Positions 1 through 9,459 of a stretch of 44,595 nucleotides of DNA are shown here, in pieces (positions within the stretch are counted from its first letter, which is position 1; every line of letters begins with the position of its first letter). Source of the stretch: Legionellales bacterium (GTDB taxonomy: Bacteria > Pseudomonadota > Gammaproteobacteria > DSM-16500); NCBI GenBank assembly GCA_947478495.1, contig CANJVW010000013.1, forward strand, positions 1-44,595, given 5' to 3'. The translations under genes and the position numbers were made by a program. Below the pieces are notes generated by a model, which was not told the DNA's origin, made no database searches, and was given only the letters and a program-made list of their open reading frames with translations.

Positions 1-130
1 CACGATAGCTTAAGGAATAAGATACATACCAACGAACGATGAGTAAGATAATGTCTTTTTGGAAGTGACGCCATTTGAAGCTGATCATTGCGCTGATCCT
101 ATTTCAGAATTTTGACGCACTATACTATAG

Positions 131-318
131 TGGCGGATTTTTTGGGACAGAACCACATTGGCTGGCATTGAATTATATGGCATGCTGAAGAAAGGTCAGC
201 ATATTCATGCAGACAATTCGCCTGCATTTGAGGAGTTCTATGCATTAGCGGCGTAATTCCGCCTAGGAGAGATGCACCTGTCAATTTTTTGGGTTACCAC
301 AGTAGTTACGACAGAACC
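131..318 (+). mobile_element. IS6-family transposase 3' remnant with terminal repeat end
   Basis: An open frame from 131 to the stop at 254-256 encodes RTTLAGIELYGMLKKGQH followed by a short tail. This resembles the C-terminus of IS6-family DDE transposases (TxAGxE..xMxxKGQ). No catalytic domain is left and the frame is closed upstream by a TAG at 128. At 309-318 the sequence CGACAGAACC matches, in reverse complement, the GGTTCTGTCG start typical of IS6 terminal repeats, so the right end of the element probably lies at about 318. Seen: the tail peptide and the terminal motif. Inferred: the family assignment. The left end is not recognisable. Confidence 0.45.
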
Positions 319-341
319 ACATAAGCTTGGGTCGTCGTCAT
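306..341 (-). pseudogene. Truncated gene start (11 codons) cut by the IS6 end
   Basis: On the minus strand an ATG at 339-341 lies 7 nt after a perfect AGGAGGA ribosome binding site (349-355). It opens a frame (MTTTQAYVVLS) that stops at 306-308, just inside the IS6-like terminal sequence. The strong initiation signals suggest that this was the 5' end of a real gene whose body was removed or displaced by the insertion. The original product cannot be identified from so few codons. Confidence 0.35.
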
Positions 342-397
342 TGAAACATCCTCCTAACAAGATCGCCATCATACAGCGATTTAGGAGGATACTTCAA
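341..397 (-). promoter_or_regulatory. Hairpin that would sequester a Shine-Dalgarno sequence
   Basis: Positions 341-357 and 381-397 are inverted repeats (15 of 17 match, including a perfect ATCCTCCTAA/TTAGGAGGAT), with an inner stem ATCGC (362-366)/GCGAT (376-380). Read on the minus strand, the distal arm contains the AGGAGGA site of the truncated ORF at 341, so folding would hide the ribosome binding site. This arrangement is typical of translational switches or RNA thermometers. It lies just downstream of the gene ending at 414 and might simply be a transcript-end hairpin. Confidence 0.4.
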
Positions 398-413
398 CTC
401 AGAAACACATCAA

Positions 414-902
414 TTAATGAGCTTTAGGAGAAGTGCGAAGCTCCATTTTTTCTTGAATCAAAGAGGCGATTTCTTGCTTTGTCGCATGTACCAGATCTTT
501 TCTGATGGTATGCGCAATCAATTTCACCACATTTTTATCGAAATGCTTCAAGAGCAATCCATCCATATGAGGAGATGCGATAATCATGAGTTCATCGTAT
601 AAATGCTTATTTCTGCCATCATTAGCGAATTCAGCAATTTCACGCACAAACTCGATCACCTTCACTTCCTTAGGATCTGTGTGAGGAGAATAAGCCCCTC
701 GCGCACCGTTATTTCCCTGATAATGACCAGGCTTATCCGATGTCAGAAATTCGCTCTTTTTTAATCGTAATTCAGGATGTGTAATTTCTTTTAACTGCGT
801 TAATTCCTGTGTAGCCCGTTCATAAGTATAAATACGACAATGATTTGAATCAGTTGAAATAACCCAGGTAGGATGTTGCTTTACTTTATAATCAGTACTC
901 AT
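414..902 (-). CDS. Host-attachment / baeRF-family protein
   Basis: A 162-residue protein similar to the 'host attachment protein' family (Pfam Host_attach, related to bacterial archaeo-eukaryotic release factor domains, baeRF family 12). Supporting stretches are the N-terminal TWVISTDSNHCRIYTY strand, the central GNNGARGAYSPHTDPKE loop and the C-terminal LYDELMIIASPHMDGLL and HTIRKDLVHAT segments. The name comes from a plant-attachment phenotype in Agrobacterium. The baeRF fold suggests a ribosome- or RNA-linked role, but the function is not established. The start is supported by AAGGAGA 8 nt upstream. No signal peptide, so cytoplasmic. It is monocistronic or followed by the broken ORF at 341. 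Confidence 0.75.
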   Translation of the reverse strand: MSTDYKVKQHPTWVISTDSNHCRIYTYERATQELTQLKEITHPELRLKKSEFLTSDKPGHYQGNNGARGAYSPHTDPKEVKVIEFVREIAEFANDGRNKHLYDELMIIASPHMDGLLLKHFDKNVVKLIAHTIRKDLVHATKQEIASLIQEKMELRTSPKAH

Positions 903-993
903 GATGCGCTTCTCCTTTGTTATTAAAGTGCAGTATGATTAGTATAGCGACAAAATTCTTTTTTTCCTCTTTCGCGCACCTATCGTTCCATAG

Positions 994-1008
994 TAGGATA
1001 GTATCCTA
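994..1008. promoter_or_regulatory. 15-bp palindrome upstream of the recombinase gene
   Basis: TAGGATAGTATCCTA is a perfect 7+1+7 palindrome 31 bp before the recombinase start at 1039, between divergent genes. The position suits an operator or promoter-overlapping element. The 10-mer GTATCCTATC inside it recurs at 3661-3670, upstream of the APC permease start. The binding factor is unknown. Confidence 0.3.
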
Positions 1009-1038
1009 TCTTATTGAATAATAGACGGTCACCCTGCT

Positions 1039-2256
1039 ATGCCGAATCCATCCCCTTTAGCTTTATTTGATACATTGGAGCATTCTCAGGATAGCTATAC
1101 CAGAAAAAATGACAACAAAGCAATACAGCAAGATATCGAGCGGACACAGGCTTTTTTGAATTCCTACAAAGGGAGCCTCGGTACATTCAATTCGTATCGT
1201 CGAGAAGTGGAGCGTCTTTTGCAATGGAGTATCCATATTGCTAATAAGCGCCTCAAAGATATAAAACGTGACGATATTGAAAGCTTCATTCGGTTTTGCC
1301 AAAGCCCACCGCTCACTTGGATTGGCGATAAAAAAGCGCCGCGCTTTATCGACAAAGAAGGGCAACGACTCTCCAATCCTGAATGGCGACCCTTTGTTGT
1401 CACCATTTCAAAAGCAGCACATCGAAAAGGGGATCGCCCTGACGCAAAAAAATTTGAGTTGTCACATGGTGCTATTAAAGAATCATTTGCCATACTAAGT
1501 ACGTTTTTTAATTTTTTATTACAAGACGACTATGTTTACATGAATCCAGTTGCACTCATTCGACAAAAAAGTAAATTTGTTCGTCGTCAACAAGGTCAAA
1601 CTAAAGTTCGACGCCTCTCTGAATTGCAATGGCAGTATGCGATTGAAACTGCTAAAAAAATGGCGATCGAAAACCCTCATGATCATGAGCGCGCACTATT
1701 CATGATATCTGCCCTCTATTCGATGTATTTACGTATTTCAGAATTAACAGCGAGTGAACGCTGGACACCCGTCATGAATCATTTTGCGCGCGACAGTGAT
1801 GGCAATTGGTGGTTCAGCACCGTTGGGAAAGGCAATAAACAACGACAAATTGCCGTGAGTGATGCGATGCTTAACGCCTTGAAACGATGGCGAACCCATC
1901 TTGGGTTGGCTCCCCTTCCCTCATTGTCTGATACGTCTTTTCTTCTGCCGAAAACGCGCGGCAAAGGACCGATTACGAATACCAGTTATGTTCGCAAAAT
2001 TGTGCAGCAGTGTTTTGATAAAACAATTGATGCCTTAAAGGCAGATCAGTTAGACGAAGAAGCGGATAGCTTAATTGAAGCAACCGTCCACTGGTTGCGT
2101 CACACGGGTATTTCAGATGATGTGAAACATCGACCACGCGAACATGTTCGCGATGATGCCGGCCACAGCTCGAGCGCCATCACCGACAAATATATTGATA
2201 TCGAATTACGCGAAAGACATCGCAGTGCGCGAAAGAAGACAATAATCCACCAATAA
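1039..2256 (+). CDS. Tyrosine recombinase / phage-type integrase
   Basis: A 405-residue site-specific recombinase. An N-terminal SAM-like DNA-binding domain (about residues 35-185) is followed by the catalytic domain. All catalytic positions are visible: R232 in LRISEL, Lys in VGKGNKQRQ, H351 and R354 in HWLRHT, H376 in AGHSS and nucleophile Y385 in KYIDIE. The enzyme would cut and rejoin DNA through a 3'-phosphotyrosyl link. It is longer than XerC/XerD (about 300 aa) and has an insertion between the two domains. No attachment site or tRNA gene is visible nearby and no phage genes surround it. Its stop is 4 bp from the convergent permease stop. It could belong to the element that left the IS6 scar, or be a stand-alone recombinase. 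Confidence 0.85.
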   Translation: MPNPSPLALFDTLEHSQDSYTRKNDNKAIQQDIERTQAFLNSYKGSLGTFNSYRREVERLLQWSIHIANKRLKDIKRDDIESFIRFCQSPPLTWIGDKKAPRFIDKEGQRLSNPEWRPFVVTISKAAHRKGDRPDAKKFELSHGAIKESFAILSTFFNFLLQDDYVYMNPVALIRQKSKFVRRQQGQTKVRRLSELQWQYAIETAKKMAIENPHDHERALFMISALYSMYLRISELTASERWTPVMNHFARDSDGNWWFSTVGKGNKQRQIAVSDAMLNALKRWRTHLGLAPLPSLSDTSFLLPKTRGKGPITNTSYVRKIVQQCFDKTIDALKADQLDEEADSLIEATVHWLRHTGISDDVKHRPREHVRDDAGHSSSAITDKYIDIELRERHRSARKKTIIHQ

Positions 2257-2260
2257 CGCT

Positions 2261-3622
2261 TTAAATAGCCAGCAATGTTCTTCGTATTTTCTTTGCCACT
2301 AATCGGCTATAGGAAAAATAAATCACGAGTCCGGTCAACGTCCAAATCCAAAAACCCATCCATGCAGTACGTGGCAGGCTATACATCAAATAACAGCACA
2401 TCACGATACCTAATGTAGGGATCAAAGGACTGAACGGTGTTTTAAATGGACGTGGCATATCGGGTTTAGTGTAACGCAAAATGATCACGCTCGCAGACAC
2501 AGCAATAAATGCCGCTAATGTTCCAATATTGACTAAACTTGCCATTTGCGTGATTGGAACAAAGCCTGCCATGAATGAAACAAGAATCGCCATCGCCCAA
2601 ATCAATCGTTGAGGAGTTCGGGTGCGAGGATTAATGGCTGCTATTTTTTTCGGTAACAAATGGTCGCGCGACATCGCCACATACACACGTGTTAAACCAT
2701 AATACATCGCTAGAATAGTCGTCGTTAAACCGGCGATGGCGCCCAGCGAAATAATTTCGGCTGCGAGAGGATGTCCCGTCTGAAATAATGCCGTCGCAAC
2801 CGGCGCACTGTTATTTAAGGTAGAATAATGCACCAATCCTGTTAATACAGCTGCAAATATCACATAGATTAAAGTACAAATCACTAAGGATGCAATAATA
2901 CCAATGGGTAAACTGCGATTCGGATTAATCGTTTCATCGCCCGCCGTTGAAACCGCATCAAATCCGATATAAGCAAAGAAAATGAGAGATGCGCCATTCA
3001 CCACACCCTGAAAACCAAACGGCACAAACGGATGCCAATTAACCGCATTAAAATGCATTCCGCCAAGCACAATGAAAAAACCGATGATAGCGAGTTTCAC
3101 ATACACCATCACATTATTAAATTTGGAACTTTCTTTCATTCCCGCCGATAAGACTTTCGCTAACAATAAAATAATAATAACAGCTGGGAGATTAACAATG
3201 CCGCCATCAAACGGATCGTTGGTTAATTGATGTGGCAAAGTGAATCCAAATGCCGATAAAATATTTTGCACATAGCCAGACCATCCGATACAAATCGTCG
3301 CAACATTCGTGCCATATTCTAATAATAAATCCCATCCGATGACCCATGCCGCAAACTGCCCAAGCCCTACAAAGGCGTAGCCATATGCGCTGCCACAGCC
3401 GCCGATGCTCGCTGCTAATTCAGCATAGGCAAACGCGCTGAATCCCGCCGCTAACCCCGCTAATATATAGGAGAAAATAACCGCAGGGCCCGCTTGGGTC
3501 GCCGCTGCAATACCGGTTAACACAAAAATACCGGCTCCAATAATAGCGCCTATCCCTAAAAGGGTCAGATCCCAGGCGGTAAGGCAACGGTGTAGCTCGG
3601 TAGATGCTTCTTTAGCTGACAT
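2261..3622 (-). CDS. APC-superfamily amino acid permease (cationic amino acid transporter type)
   Basis: A 453-residue inner-membrane transporter with about 12 hydrophobic segments. TM1 carries the APC hallmark LGIGAIIGAGIFVLTG. The segment AAWVIGWDLLLEYGTNVA and the FFAYIGFDAVSTAGDE motif are typical of the CAT/YfnA subgroup, which imports amino acids by proton symport or exchange. The start chosen is MSAKEAS: AGGAAA lies 9 nt upstream, whereas an upstream in-frame extension (to 3694) adds a poorly conserved 24-residue leader. It converges with the recombinase gene with no obvious terminator between. The substrate cannot be told from sequence. Confidence 0.88.
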   Translation of the reverse strand: MSAKEASTELHRCLTAWDLTLLGIGAIIGAGIFVLTGIAAATQAGPAVIFSYILAGLAAGFSAFAYAELAASIGGCGSAYGYAFVGLGQFAAWVIGWDLLLEYGTNVATICIGWSGYVQNILSAFGFTLPHQLTNDPFDGGIVNLPAVIIILLLAKVLSAGMKESSKFNNVMVYVKLAIIGFFIVLGGMHFNAVNWHPFVPFGFQGVVNGASLIFFAYIGFDAVSTAGDETINPNRSLPIGIIASLVICTLIYVIFAAVLTGLVHYSTLNNSAPVATALFQTGHPLAAEIISLGAIAGLTTTILAMYYGLTRVYVAMSRDHLLPKKIAAINPRTRTPQRLIWAMAILVSFMAGFVPITQMASLVNIGTLAAFIAVSASVIILRYTKPDMPRPFKTPFSPLIPTLGIVMCCYLMYSLPRTAWMGFWIWTLTGLVIYFSYSRLVAKKIRRTLLAI

Positions 3623-3968
3623 AAATACATTTCCTAAACAATAGATTGAGCAAAAAACGCGTATCCTATCATTTTTTTGCTCTATACACGACAAGAATCT
3701 AGAAGAGGTCTAACCTGCTTATAACGAATGCCGCAAAAGAGCTTGCTTTTTTTTGATCAAGCAGGCAGAATGCCGGCTGTAATAGATTTACACACATCAT
3801 TTCCAACTGAATAAGTGCTCTTTAATTGAACACTTTCCTGCGAGTTTAAGGTTGCGTTGGCGGTGATAACAAGCGCCGGCCTATGCAATCATCCCCTTCA
3901 TTCTAATGAAAAAGTGATGCGGCTATTTTGCATTGTCTGAATTTTATTTTGAAGAGGAACGAATCATC
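3623..3968. other. 346-bp intergenic region between divergent genes
   Basis: This region separates the permease and the helicase, which are transcribed away from each other, so it must hold both promoters and probably a long helicase leader. A short inverted repeat AAGTG...CACTT is at about 3811-3833. No convincing consensus promoter, riboswitch or small ORF is seen. Confidence 0.5.
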
Positions 3969-5819
3969 ATGACTACATCTTTTGCGTCACTTAATTTACA
4001 CGCTGATATTAACAAAGCGCTTGCCGCCTGTGGATACACCGAAACAACCGAAGTACAAGCAAATGCCATCTCCCCCATTCTGAATGGACAAGATGCCGTT
4101 GTTAGTGCACCCACCGGTACAGGTAAAACCGCCGCTTTCTTATTGCCTACTTTACATAAGCTCCTTGAAACCAAAGCAGGTCCTCATCCACGCGTTCTCA
4201 TTTTAACGCCGACACGAGAACTCGCGACACAGATCATGGATGCCATTGATAAGTACGCCAAATTTCTTCGCATTAACACCGTCAGCTTAGTCGGTGGCAT
4301 GCCGTACCGACAACAATTACGTGGTTTATCACGTCCTGTCGATATCATTGTTGCAACACCGGGTCGATTACTCGATCACATGACAAACCATCGCCTCAAT
4401 TTATCCGCGGTTGGTACATTAATATTAGACGAAGCGGATCGCATGCTGGATATGGGCTTTATTGATGATGTGAAAGACATCGCAAAGGCTACACCTGCTT
4501 CTCGACAAACTTTATTATTTAGTGCAACCATCGACAAGAAACTCAGCGCCATCATCAAGCAGCTCCTTAAAGAACCTGTGCGAATCGAAGCCGCTTCCAA
4601 AGTGATGTCGCCTGTTAAAATTAAGCAAGAGCTTTATATTGCAGATAATCAGCAACACAAAGCGCGTCTCTTGAAACACTTTATTAACGATTCCAATGTC
4701 TATAAAGCGATTATCTTCTCCGCCACTAAAATGAATGCCGATCGACTCACCAATCAATTCCGCGCGGAAGGTATTGCTGTTGCAGCGTTGCATGGTGATT
4801 TAAAACAAGCAGTGCGTAATCGCACGATTGAAGAAATGCGTCGTGGCAAAATCCAGTTTCTCATTGCAACGGACGTTGCAGCACGAGGTATTGATATTCC
4901 CGATCTGACACACGTTATCAATTATGATTTGCCTAAATTCCACGAAGATTATGTTCATCGTATTGGACGAACAGGTCGTGCGGGACAATCCGGCATCGCG
5001 ATTTCATTTGTCTTGCCAGAAGACACCCGTCACTTACGTGATATCGAACGATTCATGAATCAACAGTTAGAATTTCATACAATTGAAGGTCTCGAACCCA
5101 CTAAGAAACTTGGCACCAATGCTAAGCCTGCAGCGCGCGGTCGCAGACCCGGCGGTGGCAGACCTGTCTCAGATGGCGCACGAGGCAGCAATAGCCGTCC
5201 ATCCTACAGCCGTGATGATCGTCCTTCTTACAAAAAAAGTAGCTCAGGTGGACGTGAAGGCCGTGGCCGTCCTTTTGGAAATGATCGTCCAACAGATGGT
5301 GGCTTTAAAAAAGAACGTCCTTCCTATAAAAAAGAAGGTAGCTACGCCAGAGAAGAGCGCCCTTTTAGAAAAGACAGTGCGCCTCGCGGTGATGACCATG
5401 GCAACCGCTCTGCAGACGCCCGCGGTGATCGTCCTTTTAGATCGGATGCAGCACCACGAGGTGATCGTCCTTTTAGATCAGACTCAGCGCCGCGCGGTGA
5501 TCGTCCATTTCGATCGGATGCGCCACGAGGGGGCCGCAGCGACAGACAAGGCGCACCGCGCGGTGATCGTCCATTTCGATCGGATGCGCCACGAGGGGGC
5601 CGCAGCGACAGACAAGGCGCACCGCGCGGTGACCGTCCCTTTAGATCCGATGCAGCACCGCGCGGCGACAGACCGTTTCGATCCGATGCAGCACCGCGTA
5701 GCCGCACGATTAATCGTTCAGACGAACGAGAATCGGCACCGCGCTATACTGCTAAAGTGAGCTACAAACCTAAAAAGGAAGGTGGCGACCGTCGATTCGA
5801 AGGACGTCGAGACAAATAG
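3969..5819 (+). CDS. rhlE: DEAD-box RNA helicase, RhlE-like, with RGD-rich repetitive tail
   Basis: An ATP-dependent RNA helicase of 616 residues. The core (about 1-380) shows the Q motif (FASLNLH...TEVQ), Walker A APTGTGKT (K53), PTRELA, TPGRLLDH, DEAD at 154-157, SAT, ATDVAARGID and HRIGRTGR. The remaining roughly 230 residues are a basic, low-complexity tail built of RGDRPFRSDA-type units, expected to bind RNA non-specifically. RhlE-type helicases act in ribosome assembly and RNA decay, often at low temperature. The ATG at 3969 is preferred: a TTG 36 nt upstream would add 12 residues, but the purine-rich AAGAGGA site fits the ATG. Downstream is a clear terminator. The DNA of the tail is internally duplicated, and its length probably varies between strains. 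Confidence 0.9.
   Translation: MTTSFASLNLHADINKALAACGYTETTEVQANAISPILNGQDAVVSAPTGTGKTAAFLLPTLHKLLETKAGPHPRVLILTPTRELATQIMDAIDKYAKFLRINTVSLVGGMPYRQQLRGLSRPVDIIVATPGRLLDHMTNHRLNLSAVGTLILDEADRMLDMGFIDDVKDIAKATPASRQTLLFSATIDKKLSAIIKQLLKEPVRIEAASKVMSPVKIKQELYIADNQQHKARLLKHFINDSNVYKAIIFSATKMNADRLTNQFRAEGIAVAALHGDLKQAVRNRTIEEMRRGKIQFLIATDVAARGIDIPDLTHVINYDLPKFHEDYVHRIGRTGRAGQSGIAISFVLPEDTRHLRDIERFMNQQLEFHTIEGLEPTKKLGTNAKPAARGRRPGGGRPVSDGARGSNSRPSYSRDDRPSYKKSSSGGREGRGRPFGNDRPTDGGFKKERPSYKKEGSYAREERPFRKDSAPRGDDHGNRSADARGDRPFRSDAAPRGDRPFRSDSAPRGDRPFRSDAPRGGRSDRQGAPRGDRPFRSDAPRGGRSDRQGAPRGDRPFRSDAAPRGDRPFRSDAAPRSRTINRSDERESAPRYTAKVSYKPKKEGGDRRFEGRRDK
5490..5621 (+). repeat. Two perfect 66-bp tandem repeats in the helicase tail
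   Basis: Positions 5490-5555 and 5556-5621 are identical 66-bp units, each encoding 22 residues around the motif PRGDRPFRSDAPRGGRSD. A shorter related unit encoding RGDRPFRSDAAP occurs several more times on both sides. Exact identity at DNA level means recent slippage or unequal recombination. The unit is a multiple of three, so the frame is kept. Confidence 0.9.
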
Positions 5820-5826
5820 CACAGGG

Positions 5827-5849
5827 AGGGCGGCAACTGCCGCCCTTTT
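5827..5849 (+). terminator. Rho-independent terminator of the helicase gene
   Basis: A 9-bp GC-rich stem, AGGGCGGCA (5827-5835) with TGCCGCCCT (5838-5846), a 2-nt loop and a T-run directly after. It starts 8 bp past the helicase stop codon. Confidence 0.9.
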
Positions 5850-5938
5850 CAATAGGACGACCTTCCTCTAATAAACGAAATCATTTAACGTATACCCATC
5901 TCACCTGAAGATGCGAACTACGCCATGTTCGGCAGGCG

Positions 5939-6466
5939 TTGAAAGTTATCAGTGATTCTGTTTTGAAGGATGGTCTTGTACCGCTCTATGTTTTCCAAAA
6001 ATCCCATGATGCTTTCTGTAAAGTGGGCAAATTTCGAATAATAATGATTGTAAGTTGTATTTTCGTGCATCATTTTGCAAGATTTATAAAATCATTATCA
6101 GAGAAGTATAATGGAGCTGAAAAAATTGTTTTAGTCATGGATAATCTGTCAACGCACAAGGAAAAACACTTAGTTGATTTTTATGGCGAGAAAGATGGAA
6201 AAAAGCTTTGGAGTAAGTTCGAAGTGCATTACACGCCAAAACATGGCAGCTGGTTAAACCAAGCAGAAATTGCAATTGGTATGTATTTGCGCCAATGTTT
6301 GGGAGATGGTCGAATTGAGACATATCAGAATTTAAAAGCTCAAACGAAAGCATGGAATAAAAGAGCCAACCAGAAGAAGATAAAAATTAACTGGCGTTTT
6401 ACGAAATCGAAGGCTAGAAAAAGTTTGGGTTATGCGCCGACAGAACATCCGGAAAAACTTATTTGA
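5939..6466 (+). pseudogene. IS630-family transposase, C-terminal half only
   Basis: From about 6066 to the stop the frame encodes the second half of a DDE_3/IS630 transposase: IVLVMDNLSTH (second catalytic Asp), then YTPKHGSWLNQAEI (catalytic Glu), then the usual tail ending in KSLGYAP. The HTH domain and first catalytic Asp are absent, and the first 40 or so codons of this frame look unrelated. The gene is therefore 5'-truncated and cannot encode an active enzyme. No intact terminal repeats were recognised. It lies in the gap between the helicase terminator and the biotin genes. Confidence 0.8.
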
Positions 6467-6591
6467 CGGGGTACTAGTATGTGGTTCGCTGATCGCTTAC
6501 TAACATAATGAACCCATGCAAATAAAGTATGCTTTATTAAATCGATACCCTAGTCTAAGAGCCTGTTCAAAATAATCTATGTTATTAGTCA

Positions 6592-7560
6592 TCAGGCAAT
6601 CTGCTTAGACCCCTCCGCCGGTATCCCCAATCGCTTTAATAACGCCTGATCTTTTTGGCTGCTCGGATTGCTCGTGGTGAGTAATTCTTCACGGCCATAA
6701 TGAAGTGAATTCGCACCTGCTAAAAAACAAAGTGCCTGGAGTTCATCGGACATATTAACGCGACCCGCTGAAAGACGAACGCGCGCTGTCGGCATCATAA
6801 TGCGCGCCACAGCAACCGTACGCACAAAATCCAGTGGGTCAATCGGCGGTGTGTCGCCTAATGGTGTTCCCTCAACGGGTGCTAAATGATTAATCGGCAC
6901 ACTCTGAATCGTAGGCTGCATATTAGCTAATACCACTAACATTCCCGCACGATCTTCAACTGATTCACCCATTCCGACAATCCCACCACAACACACTTTG
7001 ATGCCTGAGTTGCTAACACGCTCTAACGTTTTCAAGCGATCACTAAAAGTGCGAGTTGAAATAATTTTATCGTAAAATTCAGGTGACGTATCAATGTTAT
7101 GATTGTAATAATCCAACCCTGCCTCAGATAATGCTGCTGCTTGAGCCTCCGTTAGCATGCCTAATGTCATACAAGACTCTAGTCCGAGCGATTTCACTTC
7201 TTTCACTAAATCAACAATGGCTGGTACATCACGATCTTTTAATTCCCGCCATGCAGCGCCCATACAAAAACGTGTGGCACCCGCTTTTTTAGCGATTTCA
7301 GCTTGTTGACGTACCATCTCAACGCTCATCAATTTTTTCGCTTTAACACCCGTATGATAACGCGCCGCTTGCGGACAATAATGACAATCTTCGGGACAAC
7401 CACCGAGTTTAATATTTAACAACGTGCTCAATTGCATAGAAGCTTTGGGGAAATGCTGTCGATGCACCGTTTGCGCTTGGTACAATAAATTGGGAAAAGG
7501 TTGGTTGAACAGCACCATCGCTGCATCAACTGTCCAGGTAGATAACGGATTAGATGTCAT
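6592..7560 (-). CDS. bioB: Biotin synthase
   Basis: A 322-residue radical-SAM enzyme that inserts sulfur into dethiobiotin, the last step of biotin synthesis. The radical-SAM cluster motif is C55-x3-C59-x2-C62 in [12 protein letters not shown]. Other family landmarks are [30 protein letters not shown] and RLSAGR. Length and order match the family. AAGGA lies upstream of the ATG, and the gene overlaps the end of bioA by 11 nt, so it is translationally coupled and last in the operon. A weak AT-rich hairpin (6521-6538) lies downstream. bioF, bioC and bioH are not in this window. Confidence 0.96.
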   Translation of the reverse strand: MTSNPLSTWTVDAAMVLFNQPFPNLLYQAQTVHRQHFPKASMQLSTLLNIKLGGCPEDCHYCPQAARYHTGVKAKKLMSVEMVRQQAEIAKKAGATRFCMGAAWRELKDRDVPAIVDLVKEVKSLGLESCMTLGMLTEAQAAALSEAGLDYYNHNIDTSPEFYDKIISTRTFSDRLKTLERVSNSGIKVCCGGIVGMGESVEDRAGMLVVLANMQPTIQSVPINHLAPVEGTPLGDTPPIDPLDFVRTVAVARIMMPTARVRLSAGRVNMSDELQALCFLAGANSLHYGREELLTTSNPSSQKDQALLKRLGIPAEGSKQIA

Positions 7561-8848
7561 ACATGTATCCTTCTATAATATCATCAATCGTGTCATAAGC
7601 GTGTCGTAATTCAGTTTCCGTCACACAATACGGCGGTAATAAGTAAATAACGCTCCCAATCGGGCGAATCAATAGCCCTCTCTTTAAAAAACAGTCGCGC
7701 AACTGCACGCTCGTTTGGGAACCATACGCGGCAGTCAGGGGCAACTCAAATGCGGCTATCGTACCACAAAAACGTCCTTTTTCATGCTTTCGTTGTGACA
7801 AAATAACTCGGTGTACTGCTTCAATTTGAGCGATTTTTGTCTGAGTATCCGGATGCTTCAATAATGCCATAGAGGCCAATGCCGCTGCACATCCCAACGG
7901 ATTCGCAGTAAAGGAATGGCTATGAGCTAAAGCACGTGAAAAATCATTGCCTAAAAAAGCATCATATATCTTCTCATGACAAACAGTGACAGATAAGGGT
8001 AAAAAGCCACCTGTCAGCCCTTTTGACAAACAAATAATATCTGGCGCGGTTTCCGATTTCTTGAAAGCGAATAGCTCGCCCGTTCGACCAAACCCTGTCA
8101 TGATTTCGTCATAAATCACCAACACATCGTGTAATTTCAAAAGCGCAACTAATTGCTGTAAAAATTCGGGCCGACACATGCGCATACCCGCCGCACCTTG
8201 TACCAGCGGCTCTAGAATCATCGCGACAGTTTCTGCTGCATACTGCTCAAGATAAGCTGCGATATCTGTCAATGATTTTTTTTCCTTTTCCCAAACCATC
8301 CCATCATCGAGCCACGTCGTAGGATAATCAAATAATGCAACAGGAAATAATAAATCGGAGAACGATTTAAAATACACGGAATCTTGCCCAACAGACATCG
8401 CGCCAAACGTATCACCATGATATCCTTCACGAAATGACATGAATCGTTTTCGTTGTACTTGGCCTTGATTATGCCAATATTGATAACTCATTTTTAATGC
8501 AACTTCGACAGCCGTTGAACCATTATCAGAATAAAACACTTTACTAAAAGGCTTCCCCAATAACGCCAATAATATTTCAGCAAGTTCAATAGCCGGTTCA
8601 TGCGTAAACCCTGAAAAAATCACTTGTTCGAGCTTTAAAGCTTGCTCATGAATGGCATTGGCAATCGCAGGATGTGCATGACCATGAATGTTCACCCACC
8701 ATGATGAAATCAAATCAAGATATCGATTACCTTGTTCATCAACTAGATAAGTACCCTCCCCTCGCACAATTGGAATGGCAGGCGGCGTCATTTGATGTTG
8801 TGTTAGAGGATGCCAAATGGCAGCGTGATCACGTTCTCGTAATGTCAT
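7550..8848 (-). CDS. bioA: Adenosylmethionine-8-amino-7-oxononanoate aminotransferase
   Basis: A 432-residue PLP-dependent class III aminotransferase that converts KAPA to DAPA using SAM as amino donor. The PLP lysine is K276 in CLSKGLTGG. Other landmarks are WHPLTQ near the N-terminus, [25 protein letters not shown] (cofactor phosphate binding), [12 protein letters not shown] and [12 protein letters not shown]. Its ATG overlaps the bioD stop by 4 nt (ATGA) and its end overlaps bioB, so bioD-bioA-bioB are one transcript. Confidence 0.96.
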   Translation of the reverse strand: MTLRERDHAAIWHPLTQHQMTPPAIPIVRGEGTYLVDEQGNRYLDLISSWWVNIHGHAHPAIANAIHEQALKLEQVIFSGFTHEPAIELAEILLALLGKPFSKVFYSDNGSTAVEVALKMSYQYWHNQGQVQRKRFMSFREGYHGDTFGAMSVGQDSVYFKSFSDLLFPVALFDYPTTWLDDGMVWEKEKKSLTDIAAYLEQYAAETVAMILEPLVQGAAGMRMCRPEFLQQLVALLKLHDVLVIYDEIMTGFGRTGELFAFKKSETAPDIICLSKGLTGGFLPLSVTVCHEKIYDAFLGNDFSRALAHSHSFTANPLGCAAALASMALLKHPDTQTKIAQIEAVHRVILSQRKHEKGRFCGTIAAFELPLTAAYGSQTSVQLRDCFLKRGLLIRPIGSVIYLLPPYCVTETELRHAYDTIDDIIEGYMYDI

Positions 8849-9459
8849 AAATGTTCCTTAATCCAATTTTTTAAAATAACCGGCGTCACTTCTTTAAAAA
8901 AAGGTAAATGAAATAATGTCTGAACCTCGCCCCATTTTTCAATCGCCTGCTGATTTCTGACATTCAGCTCACCCGAAAATACCACGCCCTGTATCGAAAA
9001 ATCGCGATGACGCAATGCTTCAATCGTCAGTAATGTATGATTAATGGTGCCAAGTGTTCCGCGTGCAACGATAATAACGGGCAGCTGCCATTGTTGCATT
9101 AAATCTATAAGCAGCTTTTTTTCATTGAGTGGTACGCACACGCCACCTGCACCTTCAATAATCAAAGGCTTTTTATCGACAGGTAATGCACAACGCGATA
9201 TATCAATTTCTTCATTTTCTAAATTCGCCGCTTGATCCGGTGACAGGCTAGCTTGAAAAGAATAAATAGAGGGAAGACAGCGTGTTGCAGATAATCCTGT
9301 GCACTGTTGAACTTTTTTTTCTTCGGATATTTCATCGGCTAAACCCGATTGAACAGGTTTCCAATAATAGGCATTTAATGCCAAGGTTAAAACCGCTGAA
9401 ACAAGGGTTTTGCCAACACCTGTATCGGTACCGGTAATAACAACAGAATCCCGCATCAT
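8845..9459 (-). CDS. bioD: Dethiobiotin synthetase
   Basis: A 204-residue ATP-dependent carboxylase that closes the ureido ring of dethiobiotin from DAPA and CO2. The P-loop is GTDTGVGKT at residues 10-18. YWKPVQSG and EGAGGVCVPL are the substrate and Mg motifs. It is slightly shorter than the usual 220-230 residues but complete at both ends. Four-base overlaps with the dehydrogenase upstream and bioA downstream point to strict co-translation. Confidence 0.94.
   Translation of the reverse strand: MMRDSVVITGTDTGVGKTLVSAVLTLALNAYYWKPVQSGLADEISEEKKVQQCTGLSATRCLPSIYSFQASLSPDQAANLENEEIDISRCALPVDKKPLIIEGAGGVCVPLNEKKLLIDLMQQWQLPVIIVARGTLGTINHTLLTIEALRHRDFSIQGVVFSGELNVRNQQAIEKWGEVQTLFHLPFFKEVTPVILKNWIKEHL

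Noticed and set aside
5083-5760. Long open frames overlapping the helicase tail (plus 5083-5760, minus 5342-5707)
   Set aside because: They are by-products of the repetitive, GC-rich tail codons. They have no ribosome binding sites and consist of the same repeat in other frames.
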